64,000 bases of DNA from Pedobacter sp. JY14-1 (GTDB lineage Bacteria; Bacteroidota; Bacteroidia; Sphingobacteriales; Sphingobacteriaceae): NCBI RefSeq assembly GCF_029269825.1, contig NZ_JARJHU010000001.1, positions 819,194 to 883,193 on the forward strand, given 5' to 3'. Positions 8,252 through 16,902 of the stretch are shown one piece after another. The notes under the pieces were generated by a model that did no database searches, was not told where the DNA came from, and saw nothing but the letters and a program-made list of their open reading frames with translations. The position numbers and the translations under genes are program-made. How positions within the stretch are numbered: position 1 is the stretch's first letter; each line of letters begins with the position of its first letter.

Positions 8252-9151
8252 ATGCTGAAGCACTTACATACTCTTCCCGGTCATCAGAACCCGGTATATG
8301 CCCTGGCGAATACTGCGGACGGGAAGGGATTTTATAGTGCCGGCAACGACAAAGGTGTTGTGGAATGGTCTCTGGAGACCATGTCTTTTGTCAAAGTACT
8401 GGTACCCGTTCAAAGCTCAGTATATGCACTCCACCGTCATGAAAACCTGCTCTTTGTTGCGCAGCGCAGCGGACTGATACTGGTATATGACCTGCTGAAA
8501 CAGGAAACAATTTCCACACTATCCCATCATAAGAAGGCTGTTTTCGATCTTATGGTACTTCCTCAGAAGCAGGAGTTGCTGAGCAGTGGCGAAGACGGGG
8601 AACTGGCAGTGTGGTCGATCAGGGATTATACCTTATTATATAATTTTCCCGTGATCAGGGACACCGTTCGTTGCATCGCAGTAAACCAAGCAGGAACTGA
8701 GATTGCCCTGGGCTGTAAGGATAGCATGATCAGGATATACAATTCTGCCGATTACGGGCTTTTAAAAACATTGTCCGGTCATGGTATGCCGGTAACCTCG
8801 CTGAAATATGCTCCCGATGGCCGCTTCCTACTGTCAGGCGGCCGTGATGCACAACTAAAGGTCTGGGATTTACCGGATTATGAGCTGCAGGCCAATGTGG
8901 CAGCCCATATGTTCAGCGTTTATACAATTGCTTATCATCCGTTTGCACCTTTCTTTGCAACCAGCAGCCAGGACAAAAGTATCAAGCTATGGGGTGCAGA
9001 TGATTTCAGGTTATATAAAATACTGAGCATTGAAAAAGGCACAGAGGGCCATAGGCATTCCGTCAATAAACTCATCTGGAGCGCCGACGGAAAATACCTG
9101 ATCTCTACGGGAGATGACCGGCAGGTCATGATCTGGGCGTTCAATTCCTGA
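8252..9151 (+). CDS. Seven-repeat WD40 protein at the end of the his operon
   Basis: A 299-aa protein made almost wholly of seven WD40 repeats of about 40 residues, each with a GH-like start and a W/Y-D-like end; the clearest are 'LSGHGMPVTSLKYAPDG...LKVWDL' and 'IKLWGA'. This is enough for one closed seven-bladed beta-propeller. There is no signal peptide or other domain, so it should be a cytoplasmic scaffold. ATG lies 6 bp after hisIE, suggesting co-transcription with the his genes. Its last 11 bases overlap the 3' end of the convergent alpha-2-macroglobulin gene. Function unknown; WD40 propellers usually mediate protein contacts. Confidence 0.85.
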   Translation: MLKHLHTLPGHQNPVYALANTADGKGFYSAGNDKGVVEWSLETMSFVKVLVPVQSSVYALHRHENLLFVAQRSGLILVYDLLKQETISTLSHHKKAVFDLMVLPQKQELLSSGEDGELAVWSIRDYTLLYNFPVIRDTVRCIAVNQAGTEIALGCKDSMIRIYNSADYGLLKTLSGHGMPVTSLKYAPDGRFLLSGGRDAQLKVWDLPDYELQANVAAHMFSVYTIAYHPFAPFFATSSQDKSIKLWGADDFRLYKILSIEKGTEGHRHSVNKLIWSADGKYLISTGDDRQVMIWAFNS

Positions 9152-12100
9152 TTTCTACTTTCTTCATCCCGTCCCTGCCGGAAAATACCGGAAAATACAT
9201 CATTTCGGCCTTTGCCGGATTTAAGGTATAAGTTCCCGAATATCTCGGCAGCAGCCGGATGTCGAAAATATATTTCCCCTGTTTGAGCTTGCTGCAGAAG
9301 ATGGTGGTTTTATCTTTAAAATATTCACGGTGGGTTTCAATTCCATTATGGCGCTGCGTCTTACTTTCATAAATACAGCCTGCGGGTATCGGCACTTCGA
9401 TCATTACATAATCTGCATTCGCACGGACGTTTACCTCTACTTTCAGCACCGCAGCTTTCCCGGCTTGCAATACCGGGACATTGGGTGCTCCTTTCAGTAC
9501 GGGCTCCTGCAGAAGGCTGGTACTGATGATAAAATCCCGGCCTGCTTTTTCCGGGGCCGTATTTTGGAACTGCTGATAGGCCGTGAAGTAAACGGGCGTA
9601 TTTCCTTTCTTGGAAATCCGGATTTCACCCGGTGGCAGGATCGCCGTATAGGGGAATGTTTTGATTGTGGAACCATTTAGTGTCAGCTCGGGAGCGTTTC
9701 CTGCACGCTGTTCTGCGATCAGGTCAGGCAATATGGTTTCCAGGATGAGTGAAGACTCGTAAGTATTGCGCCATTTCCCGTCCTTTCGCTGCTCCAGGAA
9801 ATAATGCCTGATGCTGTTCAGCTCCCCTTCATGACCGCCGCTGGCCTTCAGGAGCTGATAGGCCAGGAGCGTATTTTGAATGCTGTTGTCCCAGAATGAA
9901 ATGCCGGGTTCTCCCCAATAGCTGTTGCCAAACATGGTTTGCTTCTTTTGCTTCAACAGCCATGCGATATCAGCAGCTACGCCCATCTGCTGACGAAGCC
10001 GCATATCCTGCAGTTGCTCAAACAAAGCAGGCTGTGAGTCGCTCCGGATGATTTTCTCGGGCAGATTGATGTCCTTGTAGCCCGGATCAATAAGTCTGAG
10101 CAGTCTGAACGTTTGCAGGAGGTCGTTACTCCCTGCCTTTTGCAGCTTCTGCCGGAGGTAATCTGACAATGCCTGTGTCTTAAGCTCCGCTTTATATCCC
10201 GATCGCTGTGCCATGAGCAATGCTTCCGTCACATGATAACTGATCCACATCTCTTCCTGGGTTCCGGTCCACCAGCCCCAGGTTCCCTGGGATGTCACAT
10301 TGCCAAGTAAAGTTCCGATGAGCTTATTGACCTCCTTATCTCTGCGTAAATCCTGCTTCAGCAGCTTTCTGATCTCCTTTTCCAGCAAGAGGCCTTTCAG
10401 CTTGGAGGCCAGTTGTTCATTACACAAATATTCGTAGTTAACCAGCTGATCAATTTCATCAAGGAGTACCGGAAACAGGGATGCTTCAGCCCGCAGGCTG
10501 ACCTGTCCGAGCCGGGGGTCAGCATGGTAAGTCAGCGTCGTGTCCGACCGGAGACTGCTGAAATAACCCTTGCTTTCCTTGACGCCGGTTGGCAAGACAG
10601 GAATAGCGCGGCGCTCCCCGTCTGCATAACCGTTATCCTGGCTCAGGCTGTACTCGAACTTCAGGCTGTCGGTGCTGTTTTTATAGGCAGGAGCGGTTAC
10701 AATCAGCGTATCTATATGTGCATTTTTTATGCTGAACTGACGGGTTTCCGGCGTCTGCCCGTTAAAGCTGAACTGGCGGGACAAGGCTTCTTCCTTTCCG
10801 TTATAATTGACCAGCTTGCCGATCACGCTGGCCCGATCTGAAGCTAGCAGAAACTGTGGCGTGCTGATACTGGCGGTTAAGCTCTTGAAGGACGGTATAT
10901 AGACGTGCGCAACTCCGGATTGCCGTTTTCCGTTCATCGCGAAGAAATTCGTGATCCAACTGGTGATGTCATCGGGGAAGGTGACTGTAAATGCAGCTTT
11001 TCCTTCCTGGTCGGTGACGAGTCTGGGCTCCCAGATGGCATAATCTGAGAAATTGCTGCGTATGCCGCTGCCACCGTCCTGAGTGCGATCTCCGGCAGCA
11101 GTATCAGGTTGTCCGTTGGTGAATACGAGTATCACGCCATTTTTCCCGGCATCACCGTAAAGGGCCATGGCACGGTCTGCTTTTAGGACTTCCACTGAAA
11201 TAATGGAAGACGGGTCAATATCGCTAAGTTTACCCTGCTGAGGTTTACCATCGATGATCAGCATGCCCTGAAAATCCCCGCCCGTTGTATTTGTTCCCCG
11301 GATGTTAACGGCCGCACGCACGCCCGGAGCTCCATTTTGTTCAATATTGAGCCCGGCCACGGTTCCCTGCAAAAGCTGCTCTATGTTGGCCACGGGAACG
11401 TTTGCTACGTTTACTCGCCCTTGTCCTTCCCGCCCTACGTATCCACGGATGACCACTTCATTGAGTTCATTCCGTACTTCCATCATACGTACTTGCAGAA
11501 CACCGTTTCGGGGAATCTTAAACGTTTGGCTGACGTAGCCCGTATAGGAGATGGTCAGTGTCCCTTTTTTTGGAACGGCGAGCTGCATCTTTCCGTTTCC
11601 ATCCGTTTGGCCGATAGGCTTTAGCGCGCCTTTTGCTGCATAATACACAGGGGCACCCGGCAACGTCTCACCTGTAGCATAATCAGTGACTGCCAGATTC
11701 AGTTCCAGCAGCTTATCTGGCGACATGCCGGTAAAATCAAGCACTTTCGTTGCAGGTATCTTAAATTCGGCCCTGTCTTCACCCGCAGGCTTTCTGCGCC
11801 GGCTTAAGATGGACTCAGCGAGTGCCCTGCTCACGCCATCGGCAGGGTGAATCTTTACCTCAGGTATCCGCAGAAAATTTGTACCGCTGGCTTTTACGGA
11901 TATACTATCGAGCACAATGTAGTCATTGTCTTTCAGGAGCAGGATGATGCGGTAGTTGCCCACCGGGACCTGGGCGAGATAGGTGGACCAACCGGGGTAG
12001 AGATTGATGGCATCCGGGTACTGATTATGGTAAAGGATGATATTCTTCAGGAAAGGAGGTTTTCTGCTTGACAAGGTGTCTACCTGAAGGTGCAAAATGC

Positions 12101-14894
12101 CCTGCCGTGTCTTTAGTGAGTCCGGCAGCGAACTGAATGAGAAGGATCTGGTCATCTCTTCTTCGAAATTGCTCCAGAGACTGTCTATAGTCCTGGAGGT
12201 AGCGGGCTGGTCCCGGTAGCTGTGCTTCCGCCTTCCCTGGCGCCTTGCTGAGGCTAGGTCTTGCTCCAGCGGCCTTGTGTTAAGCCCCTGTTGGGTGAAT
12301 ACATGGATCCGACCGGGTGATGGGGTAAACGGAACATAAAGACCACCGGCCTGAAACACGAGTTTTTTACCCGAGAATGGCCCTGCGCGGAGGATGTCGT
12401 AAGGCTGGGATTGCTGGGGTGGATTGAGCAGCAGGGTTTGTTGCGCGTCGGTTATCGTTGCCTTGTTGTCGCCGAAGTTCTTCGCAATATACAGCATCTC
12501 CGCATCAATTTCGCGAAGGTATTTGATCATCTCACCCGATTGGAGCACAGATACAGTTGCCCTGGTGCTGCTGGGGTCGGGAACGATGCCGAGAATGGTT
12601 TTATAATTAGCAGAAAACTCGTCTTCTATGATGATCTTGTTGTAGTCTGTAATGAGCGTAAGCTTATGCCGCCCCGGGCTTACTGTAAATGCATAAGGTT
12701 GATACTGATCTGTAGCGCTGTAGTAAACGATGCGATCGTCAATGTACACGAGCTTGGCGGGAAACGCAGTGCCCCGGGAAACCAAGAACGGCACGACAAC
12801 GGCTTTTCCATCGCCGGTAAAGGTTCTGGAGGTGTATAGTTCGTCCGGGTAAATGAACTGATAATAGGGTATTTGGCCCAGCTGCATCTGGCGGTTCCAG
12901 TGCGCATAGTCCAGGGCATCACTGCCGCCACCGGAAGCAGTCCGGCCATTATAAGGCAAAGGTCTGGTTTGACGGGAATAATGATTGTCGGGCAGAAAAC
13001 GCACAGGCAGAACTGCAGCTGCCGAACTACCGAATTTGTTGGTATAAGCCCAGGAGGTAAGATCTGTTCCGGGAGAGGGCCTGCCAAAGGCATCGGTTAC
13101 CTGCAATTGGAGTTTGGCTCTTTGCCCCGGATAAACGGCGCCCGGCACGGTCAATTTGATGTCGAGGTTTTCCGGGTCAAAAAGGCCCTTGGCTTCCTTT
13201 TGCAAGACATCGTCTCCCCAAAGGTAATGGACGACGACGAAGGCCGATTTTGCGGGGAGAACGGACATGCTGGTATCCAGGTTAAGGCAGTATCCCCGTG
13301 TCCTGACTTTATTTCCCTCAAAAATGGTGTACCAAAAGGGGGTTTGCTGAGGGTTAGCTATGAGGAGCCTGAGGCTGCCGGGACGGCGTTCCGTGCGGAT
13401 ATTGAACTGTGGTTGAGTTTGATCCTGGGGAACTTCATGGTGTTGCCCGTCCGGCGTCTTTAAGGTGTACATACTTACTTGTGGATCGATTTTTACCACA
13501 GCAGGAAGGTGCACTTGAAGCGAATCTTTTGCCTGTCCAAACCTCGTGCGGTAGCGGTAGAGGACTGCGTCTCCTTCCACCAGCCTGCCGTTCACTTCCA
13601 TTCCGAAAAGGATACTGTCTGCGGAGAGCTTGGCTATTACCTTTCGGGTTTCATAACTGTAGCTGAAGCTTCGCCTGGTATCGAGCTTTTCGTTGTCGCT
13701 GCTCCTGAAAATGACCTGCACGCTGAAACCCAGGTTTGCCCTGGGAAAAATGCTGTCCGGAAGCGTAAGCGGGGTTTCGCCTTCGGGGTTAAGACTGATG
13801 TCACGCTGCCAGAGGAATTTTGGTATAAATTCACTGTCGCTGAAAAACTTTTGGGCACCTTCAGCAATGACATATACCTCTGCCCTGCCATCCGGAAGCG
13901 TAAAGCCATTTTCATCAGTTGCTTTAATGTAAAGCGTAACGGGACTGCCCGGGTAGTGGATGGAACTGCTGCTTCGTAAATGCAATGCCGATTTGGAAAG
14001 CTGATAGTCTTCAAACTCGAAATAACTGGAAAAAATGACCTGACGCCTTTTGGCGTGTACATCGATCAGGTCGAGGCGATATCGATGATCGAGCGTGAGA
14101 TCCAGGCTGTCCGAAAGAACGAAACTGCCCTCAAAGCCCCCGTTGCAGTAGGACCTCAATGAAGACAGTACAGGAATGGTGTCCATGTCGGCCACCAGTT
14201 CGGCGCGCAGGAGTTTGTTTGGAATGGCCTTCCCATTGGCCTTTACAATATACGCCTTGAACTTGACGGTGTCCAGTGGCTTGTACTTAGGTTTGTTGAA
14301 AATCAGGTTCCCACGGTATTCCGGTTGTTCCGGTTTCCGTCTCCTGGAATCCGACTCCCATCGGGCTGTACTTGCCGGATTGTAGGAGAAATAATTCATG
14401 ACGCCCTGATACCTTATGTGGATCAGCGGGAATTTTGACTGAGGGCTTGCCCTGTAGAGCCGGGCCTGCTGATCATAGCGGACTTTTGAGGACCTGCCCT
14501 GAACCGCATTGAGGCCATCCACGAACCGTCCGAGACTATCGAGCAGGATAAACTGGAAATCTTTTCCGTCATTAATGACCCTGATGCTGAGGTTCTGTCT
14601 GGGTTGAAGGGTATAAACCAGACGGTTCTGTTCGGCGCTTACATAGACATACACCCCGTAGGGCAAGCTATTTTTATATTCACCGATGCGGCCGTTGGGG
14701 AAACTGTCCACAGGATTTTTGAGTAACTCCTGCAGGGGCTTTGCGGCTTTATCTGTAAACTGCTGATAAGCATCCTGTTCGCTGAGCAGGTAAACATAGG
14801 TCATTTTACTGCTGCTGCGGCTTGTAACCAGCGTATTTTGGGCAAGCGCCAGGCAGCTGTAACAGGAAAAAAGAAAGAATAAGAGCGGTTTCAT
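9141..14894 (-). CDS. Thioester alpha-2-macroglobulin family protein with embedded SusC-type plug domain
   Basis: A 1917-aa protein with a signal peptide (hydrophobic run ending ALAQ at about residue 19). Order of parts: N-terminal macroglobulin region with an MG2-like segment ('GNLIFNKPKYKPLDTVKFKA', about residues 195-215); a carboxypeptidase-regulatory-like beta domain (about 1065-1140); a TonB-receptor plug-like domain (about 1140-1245, with 'NEVVIRGYVG', 'LLQGTVAGLNI', 'VNIRGTNTTGG'); the A2M domain ('AIWEPRLVTDQEGKAAFTVTF', about 1280); and the thioester motif C-N-E-Q at Cys1491-Gln1494, followed by a helical toroid-like region. Bacterial A2Ms trap proteases in the periplasm; the plug is unusual because no 22-strand barrel follows it. 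It lies 43 bp downstream of an NlpC/P60 gene on the same strand. Confidence 0.87.
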   Translation of the reverse strand: MKPLLFFLFSCYSCLALAQNTLVTSRSSSKMTYVYLLSEQDAYQQFTDKAAKPLQELLKNPVDSFPNGRIGEYKNSLPYGVYVYVSAEQNRLVYTLQPRQNLSIRVINDGKDFQFILLDSLGRFVDGLNAVQGRSSKVRYDQQARLYRASPQSKFPLIHIRYQGVMNYFSYNPASTARWESDSRRRKPEQPEYRGNLIFNKPKYKPLDTVKFKAYIVKANGKAIPNKLLRAELVADMDTIPVLSSLRSYCNGGFEGSFVLSDSLDLTLDHRYRLDLIDVHAKRRQVIFSSYFEFEDYQLSKSALHLRSSSSIHYPGSPVTLYIKATDENGFTLPDGRAEVYVIAEGAQKFFSDSEFIPKFLWQRDISLNPEGETPLTLPDSIFPRANLGFSVQVIFRSSDNEKLDTRRSFSYSYETRKVIAKLSADSILFGMEVNGRLVEGDAVLYRYRTRFGQAKDSLQVHLPAVVKIDPQVSMYTLKTPDGQHHEVPQDQTQPQFNIRTERRPGSLRLLIANPQQTPFWYTIFEGNKVRTRGYCLNLDTSMSVLPAKSAFVVVHYLWGDDVLQKEAKGLFDPENLDIKLTVPGAVYPGQRAKLQLQVTDAFGRPSPGTDLTSWAYTNKFGSSAAAVLPVRFLPDNHYSRQTRPLPYNGRTASGGGSDALDYAHWNRQMQLGQIPYYQFIYPDELYTSRTFTGDGKAVVVPFLVSRGTAFPAKLVYIDDRIVYYSATDQYQPYAFTVSPGRHKLTLITDYNKIIIEDEFSANYKTILGIVPDPSSTRATVSVLQSGEMIKYLREIDAEMLYIAKNFGDNKATITDAQQTLLLNPPQQSQPYDILRAGPFSGKKLVFQAGGLYVPFTPSPGRIHVFTQQGLNTRPLEQDLASARRQGRRKHSYRDQPATSRTIDSLWSNFEEEMTRSFSFSSLPDSLKTRQGILHLQVDTLSSRKPPFLKNIILYHNQYPDAINLYPGWSTYLAQVPVGNYRIILLLKDNDYIVLDSISVKASGTNFLRIPEVKIHPADGVSRALAESILSRRRKPAGEDRAEFKIPATKVLDFTGMSPDKLLELNLAVTDYATGETLPGAPVYYAAKGALKPIGQTDGNGKMQLAVPKKGTLTISYTGYVSQTFKIPRNGVLQVRMMEVRNELNEVVIRGYVGREGQGRVNVANVPVANIEQLLQGTVAGLNIEQNGAPGVRAAVNIRGTNTTGGDFQGMLIIDGKPQQGKLSDIDPSSIISVEVLKADRAMALYGDAGKNGVILVFTNGQPDTAAGDRTQDGGSGIRSNFSDYAIWEPRLVTDQEGKAAFTVTFPDDITSWITNFFAMNGKRQSGVAHVYIPSFKSLTASISTPQFLLASDRASVIGKLVNYNGKEEALSRQFSFNGQTPETRQFSIKNAHIDTLIVTAPAYKNSTDSLKFEYSLSQDNGYADGERRAIPVLPTGVKESKGYFSSLRSDTTLTYHADPRLGQVSLRAEASLFPVLLDEIDQLVNYEYLCNEQLASKLKGLLLEKEIRKLLKQDLRRDKEVNKLIGTLLGNVTSQGTWGWWTGTQEEMWISYHVTEALLMAQRSGYKAELKTQALSDYLRQKLQKAGSNDLLQTFRLLRLIDPGYKDINLPEKIIRSDSQPALFEQLQDMRLRQQMGVAADIAWLLKQKKQTMFGNSYWGEPGISFWDNSIQNTLLAYQLLKASGGHEGELNSIRHYFLEQRKDGKWRNTYESSLILETILPDLIAEQRAGNAPELTLNGSTIKTFPYTAILPPGEIRISKKGNTPVYFTAYQQFQNTAPEKAGRDFIISTSLLQEPVLKGAPNVPVLQAGKAAVLKVEVNVRANADYVMIEVPIPAGCIYESKTQRHNGIETHREYFKDKTTIFCSKLKQGKYIFDIRLLPRYSGTYTLNPAKAEMMYFPVFSGRDGMKKVEIRN

Positions 14895-14937
14895 CGGATT
14901 AGCTTAGGTTGAGGACTAAGCTAAATATAACAAAATC

Positions 14938-15735
14938 TTAGGTAAACCGCTTAATAATCCTGAGCTTGTGGGTATAGCGCCCCAGTTCCTCGTTATAGAT
15001 GCCCTGATTGTCTATGTAGTCCTGACGTACCTTTCCGGATGCGTGGAGAATCTTATCGTTACTGATCATGATGCCAACATGGATGATACGGCCTTCGGCA
15101 TTGTCGAAAAAGGCAAGGTCGCCTGACTGCGCTTCCTGGAGAAAATCGACTACTGTACCCTGTTCTGCCTGTTGCCAGGCATCTCGGTTCAAGGATATAC
15201 CATTGAGTTTGAAAACTACCTGTGTAAGGCCCGAACAATCTATTCCGAACAGGTTCCGCCCCCCCCAAAGGTATGGTGCATTCAGGAAGAACTGCGCGTC
15301 GGTGATGATTGCTTCAGTCCTTTCACCGGAGGGCAAAGCTGTGGAATCAACTTGCTTAGGTTTAAAGTCAAGCTCAAAAACTTCATTACCAATCAGACAA
15401 CGACCATCCTGGTAATCCGGCAGGCTGCTGCCCGGGGAAAGATAATAACAATTTCCCCGGTTGTCTTTTGCAACGTTAAGGGGTGCTACAGGAACGAGGT
15501 TTTTACAGCGGTGAGCAGCGGCATACTGATCAGACGAAAGAGGAGCAAGCTGCTTTGGATCTGACCATCCCTCATAACGATCAAGAGCACTTCGCAGGTG
15601 CCACCAGCGCTCCTGCTTTTCCATCACTTCCACATGGTCTCCAAACAGCAGTTGAGAACCAATCTCCGCTTTGTCTGAAGGTTCTGTACGCAGGGGTGCT
15701 ACAGCAACCCGGCAAATGGCATATTGTTGTTCCAT
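14938..15735 (-). CDS. SH3 - NlpC/P60 cell-wall endopeptidase (YkfC-like)
   Basis: 265 aa from ATG 15735. Two SH3b-like segments occupy the first ~120 residues ('GDHVEVMEKQERWWHLRS', 'GWSDPKQL'), followed by an NlpC/P60 papain-like domain with the Cys nucleophile in 'LFGIDCSGLTQVVF' and the catalytic His in 'GRIIHVGIMIS'. The arrangement matches dipeptidyl-peptidase VI/YkfC enzymes that cut gamma-D-Glu-diaminopimelate bonds in muropeptides. No signal peptide is evident, suggesting cytoplasmic peptide recycling. An in-frame ATG at 15744 and a longer frame to 15840 exist, but the added residues are not domain-like. Probably one operon with the alpha-2-macroglobulin downstream. Confidence 0.87.
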   Translation of the reverse strand: MEQQYAICRVAVAPLRTEPSDKAEIGSQLLFGDHVEVMEKQERWWHLRSALDRYEGWSDPKQLAPLSSDQYAAAHRCKNLVPVAPLNVAKDNRGNCYYLSPGSSLPDYQDGRCLIGNEVFELDFKPKQVDSTALPSGERTEAIITDAQFFLNAPYLWGGRNLFGIDCSGLTQVVFKLNGISLNRDAWQQAEQGTVVDFLQEAQSGDLAFFDNAEGRIIHVGIMISNDKILHASGKVRQDYIDNQGIYNEELGRYTHKLRIIKRFT

Positions 15736-15929
15736 ATATTCCATAAAGGGCTTAAATTTAAACTTTTTCGTGTTTAATTTGTTTTGACAACAAGATCTTT
15801 CTGGTGTATTGTGAAATGTTTTCAGGAAGTATGCACTCAAAGATCAGCTGCCTGCCCGAAAAAGATAAGAAGATCGGCTGAGCGGCACAAGCTGACAAAC
15901 AAACCTGATGATCATTAAAATCTAAAACA

Positions 15930-16385
15930 ATGAACCTCAAAAAAATCTTAATCGCTGTTGACAACAGCACCTGCTCTGAAAAAGCTGCCCGCGTGGGTTA
16001 TGGTGTAGCCCGGACATTTGGTGCAGAAGTAGCCCTGGTCAACATCATCGAACCTGTTCCGGCGAATGTAAACCCGGATCTGACACTTGCGCCGGTTTTC
16101 CTGGAGGCCTATGACAACAGTGAAGAAAACAGCCATTTGCTGCTAAAGGAAATTGAAAATAAATATGGGCAGGGTATCCCCACAAAATACATGAGCGTAG
16201 TGGATAGCGCAGCGCATGGCATCATTCATCAGTCAGATGAATATGGTTCCGACCTGATTGTCATCGGCACCTATGGCCGTACTGGTCTTTATCATTTCCT
16301 GATGGGTAGCGTCGCAGAACATGTCGCCCGAAAGTCCGCTTGTCCTGTACTGATCGTACCTAACAAGTATGAAGAAAAAGAATAA
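15930..16385 (+). CDS. Universal stress protein, UspA family
   Basis: Single Usp domain of 151 aa with a Rossmann-like fold. It starts 'NLKKILIAVDNSTCSEKAA' (nucleotide-contacting Asp) and ends with the ATP-binding glycine pattern 'GTYGRTGLYHFLMGSVAEHV' and 'CPVLIVP', so it should bind ATP like MJ0577 rather than the ATP-free UspA type. Monocistronic: preceded by an 89-bp spacer in which I see no consensus promoter and followed by a strong terminator. Confidence 0.9.
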   Translation: MNLKKILIAVDNSTCSEKAARVGYGVARTFGAEVALVNIIEPVPANVNPDLTLAPVFLEAYDNSEENSHLLLKEIENKYGQGIPTKYMSVVDSAAHGIIHQSDEYGSDLIVIGTYGRTGLYHFLMGSVAEHVARKSACPVLIVPNKYEEKE

Positions 16386-16421
16386 TGCGTGTTTTAATTG
16401 TGTTTCGGTCTTACCGTAAAC

Positions 16422-16456
16422 AAAAAAAGGGGTGTCTTGACAGCACCCCTTTTTTT
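16422..16456. terminator. Bidirectional terminator between usp and ferredoxin
   Basis: GGGGTG (16429-16434) pairs with CACCCC (16444-16449), flanked by seven A on the left and seven T on the right, so it can stop the usp transcript (+) and the convergent ferredoxin transcript (-). Confidence 0.9.
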
Positions 16457-16475
16457 ATATCTGCTTAATATTGTA

Positions 16476-16826
16476 TTACCCTTCCTGGTGCAACCATGCC
16501 TTCTTGGCTAACAGTTCTTCCTCTGTCTCCCGTACGTCCTCATCATCCACACAGCAGTCTACAGGGCAAACCGCAGCACATTGTGGTTCATCGTGAAAGC
16601 CTTTACATTCAGTACACTTATCGGAAACAATATAATATACTTCGTCAGATCCGGCATCCTGAGCCGCATCGGCATCAATCTCTGCACCGCCGAACTCAAT
16701 GATCCCGCTAAGATTAGTACCGTCTGAAAATCGCCATGCAGTACCTGCATCATAAATTGCGTTATTAGGACATTCAGGCTCACATGCCCCGCAATTAATA
16801 CATTCGTCTGTTATTTTAATAGCCAT
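16476..16826 (-). CDS. 4Fe-4S dicluster ferredoxin
   Basis: 116-aa acidic ferredoxin. Cluster 1 ligands are C-x2-C-x2-C-x3-C in 'CINCGACEPECP'. The second set is C-x2-C-x8-C-x3-C ('CTECKGFHDEPQC', then 'AAVCP'), the spacing of Alvin/YfhL-type ferredoxins with one low-potential cluster. I chose ATG 16826 (MAIKITDE); the frame runs back to 17060 but overlaps the divergent gene and has no conserved features. A TATATTTG box on the minus strand (plus bases 16867-16874) lies 40 nt upstream. Partner reductases are not evident nearby. Confidence 0.92.
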   Translation of the reverse strand: MAIKITDECINCGACEPECPNNAIYDAGTAWRFSDGTNLSGIIEFGGAEIDADAAQDAGSDEVYYIVSDKCTECKGFHDEPQCAAVCPVDCCVDDEDVRETEEELLAKKAWLHQEG

Positions 16827-16866
16827 GTCTTCGTCTAAATCTAATTGGTAAGTTACCTTTGTAACG

Positions 16867-16894
16867 CAAATATAATATTTAAACTTTAATTTCG
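16867..16894. promoter_or_regulatory. Divergent -7 boxes, ferredoxin / acyl-CoA reductase
   Basis: On the minus strand TATATTTG (plus bases 16867-16874) fits TAnnTTTG exactly and faces the ferredoxin. On the plus strand TAATTTCG (16887-16894), one mismatch, lies 8 nt before the ATG at 16903. No clear -33 TTG at proper distance for either. Confidence 0.5.
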
Positions 16895-16902
16895 CCGAAT
16901 TT

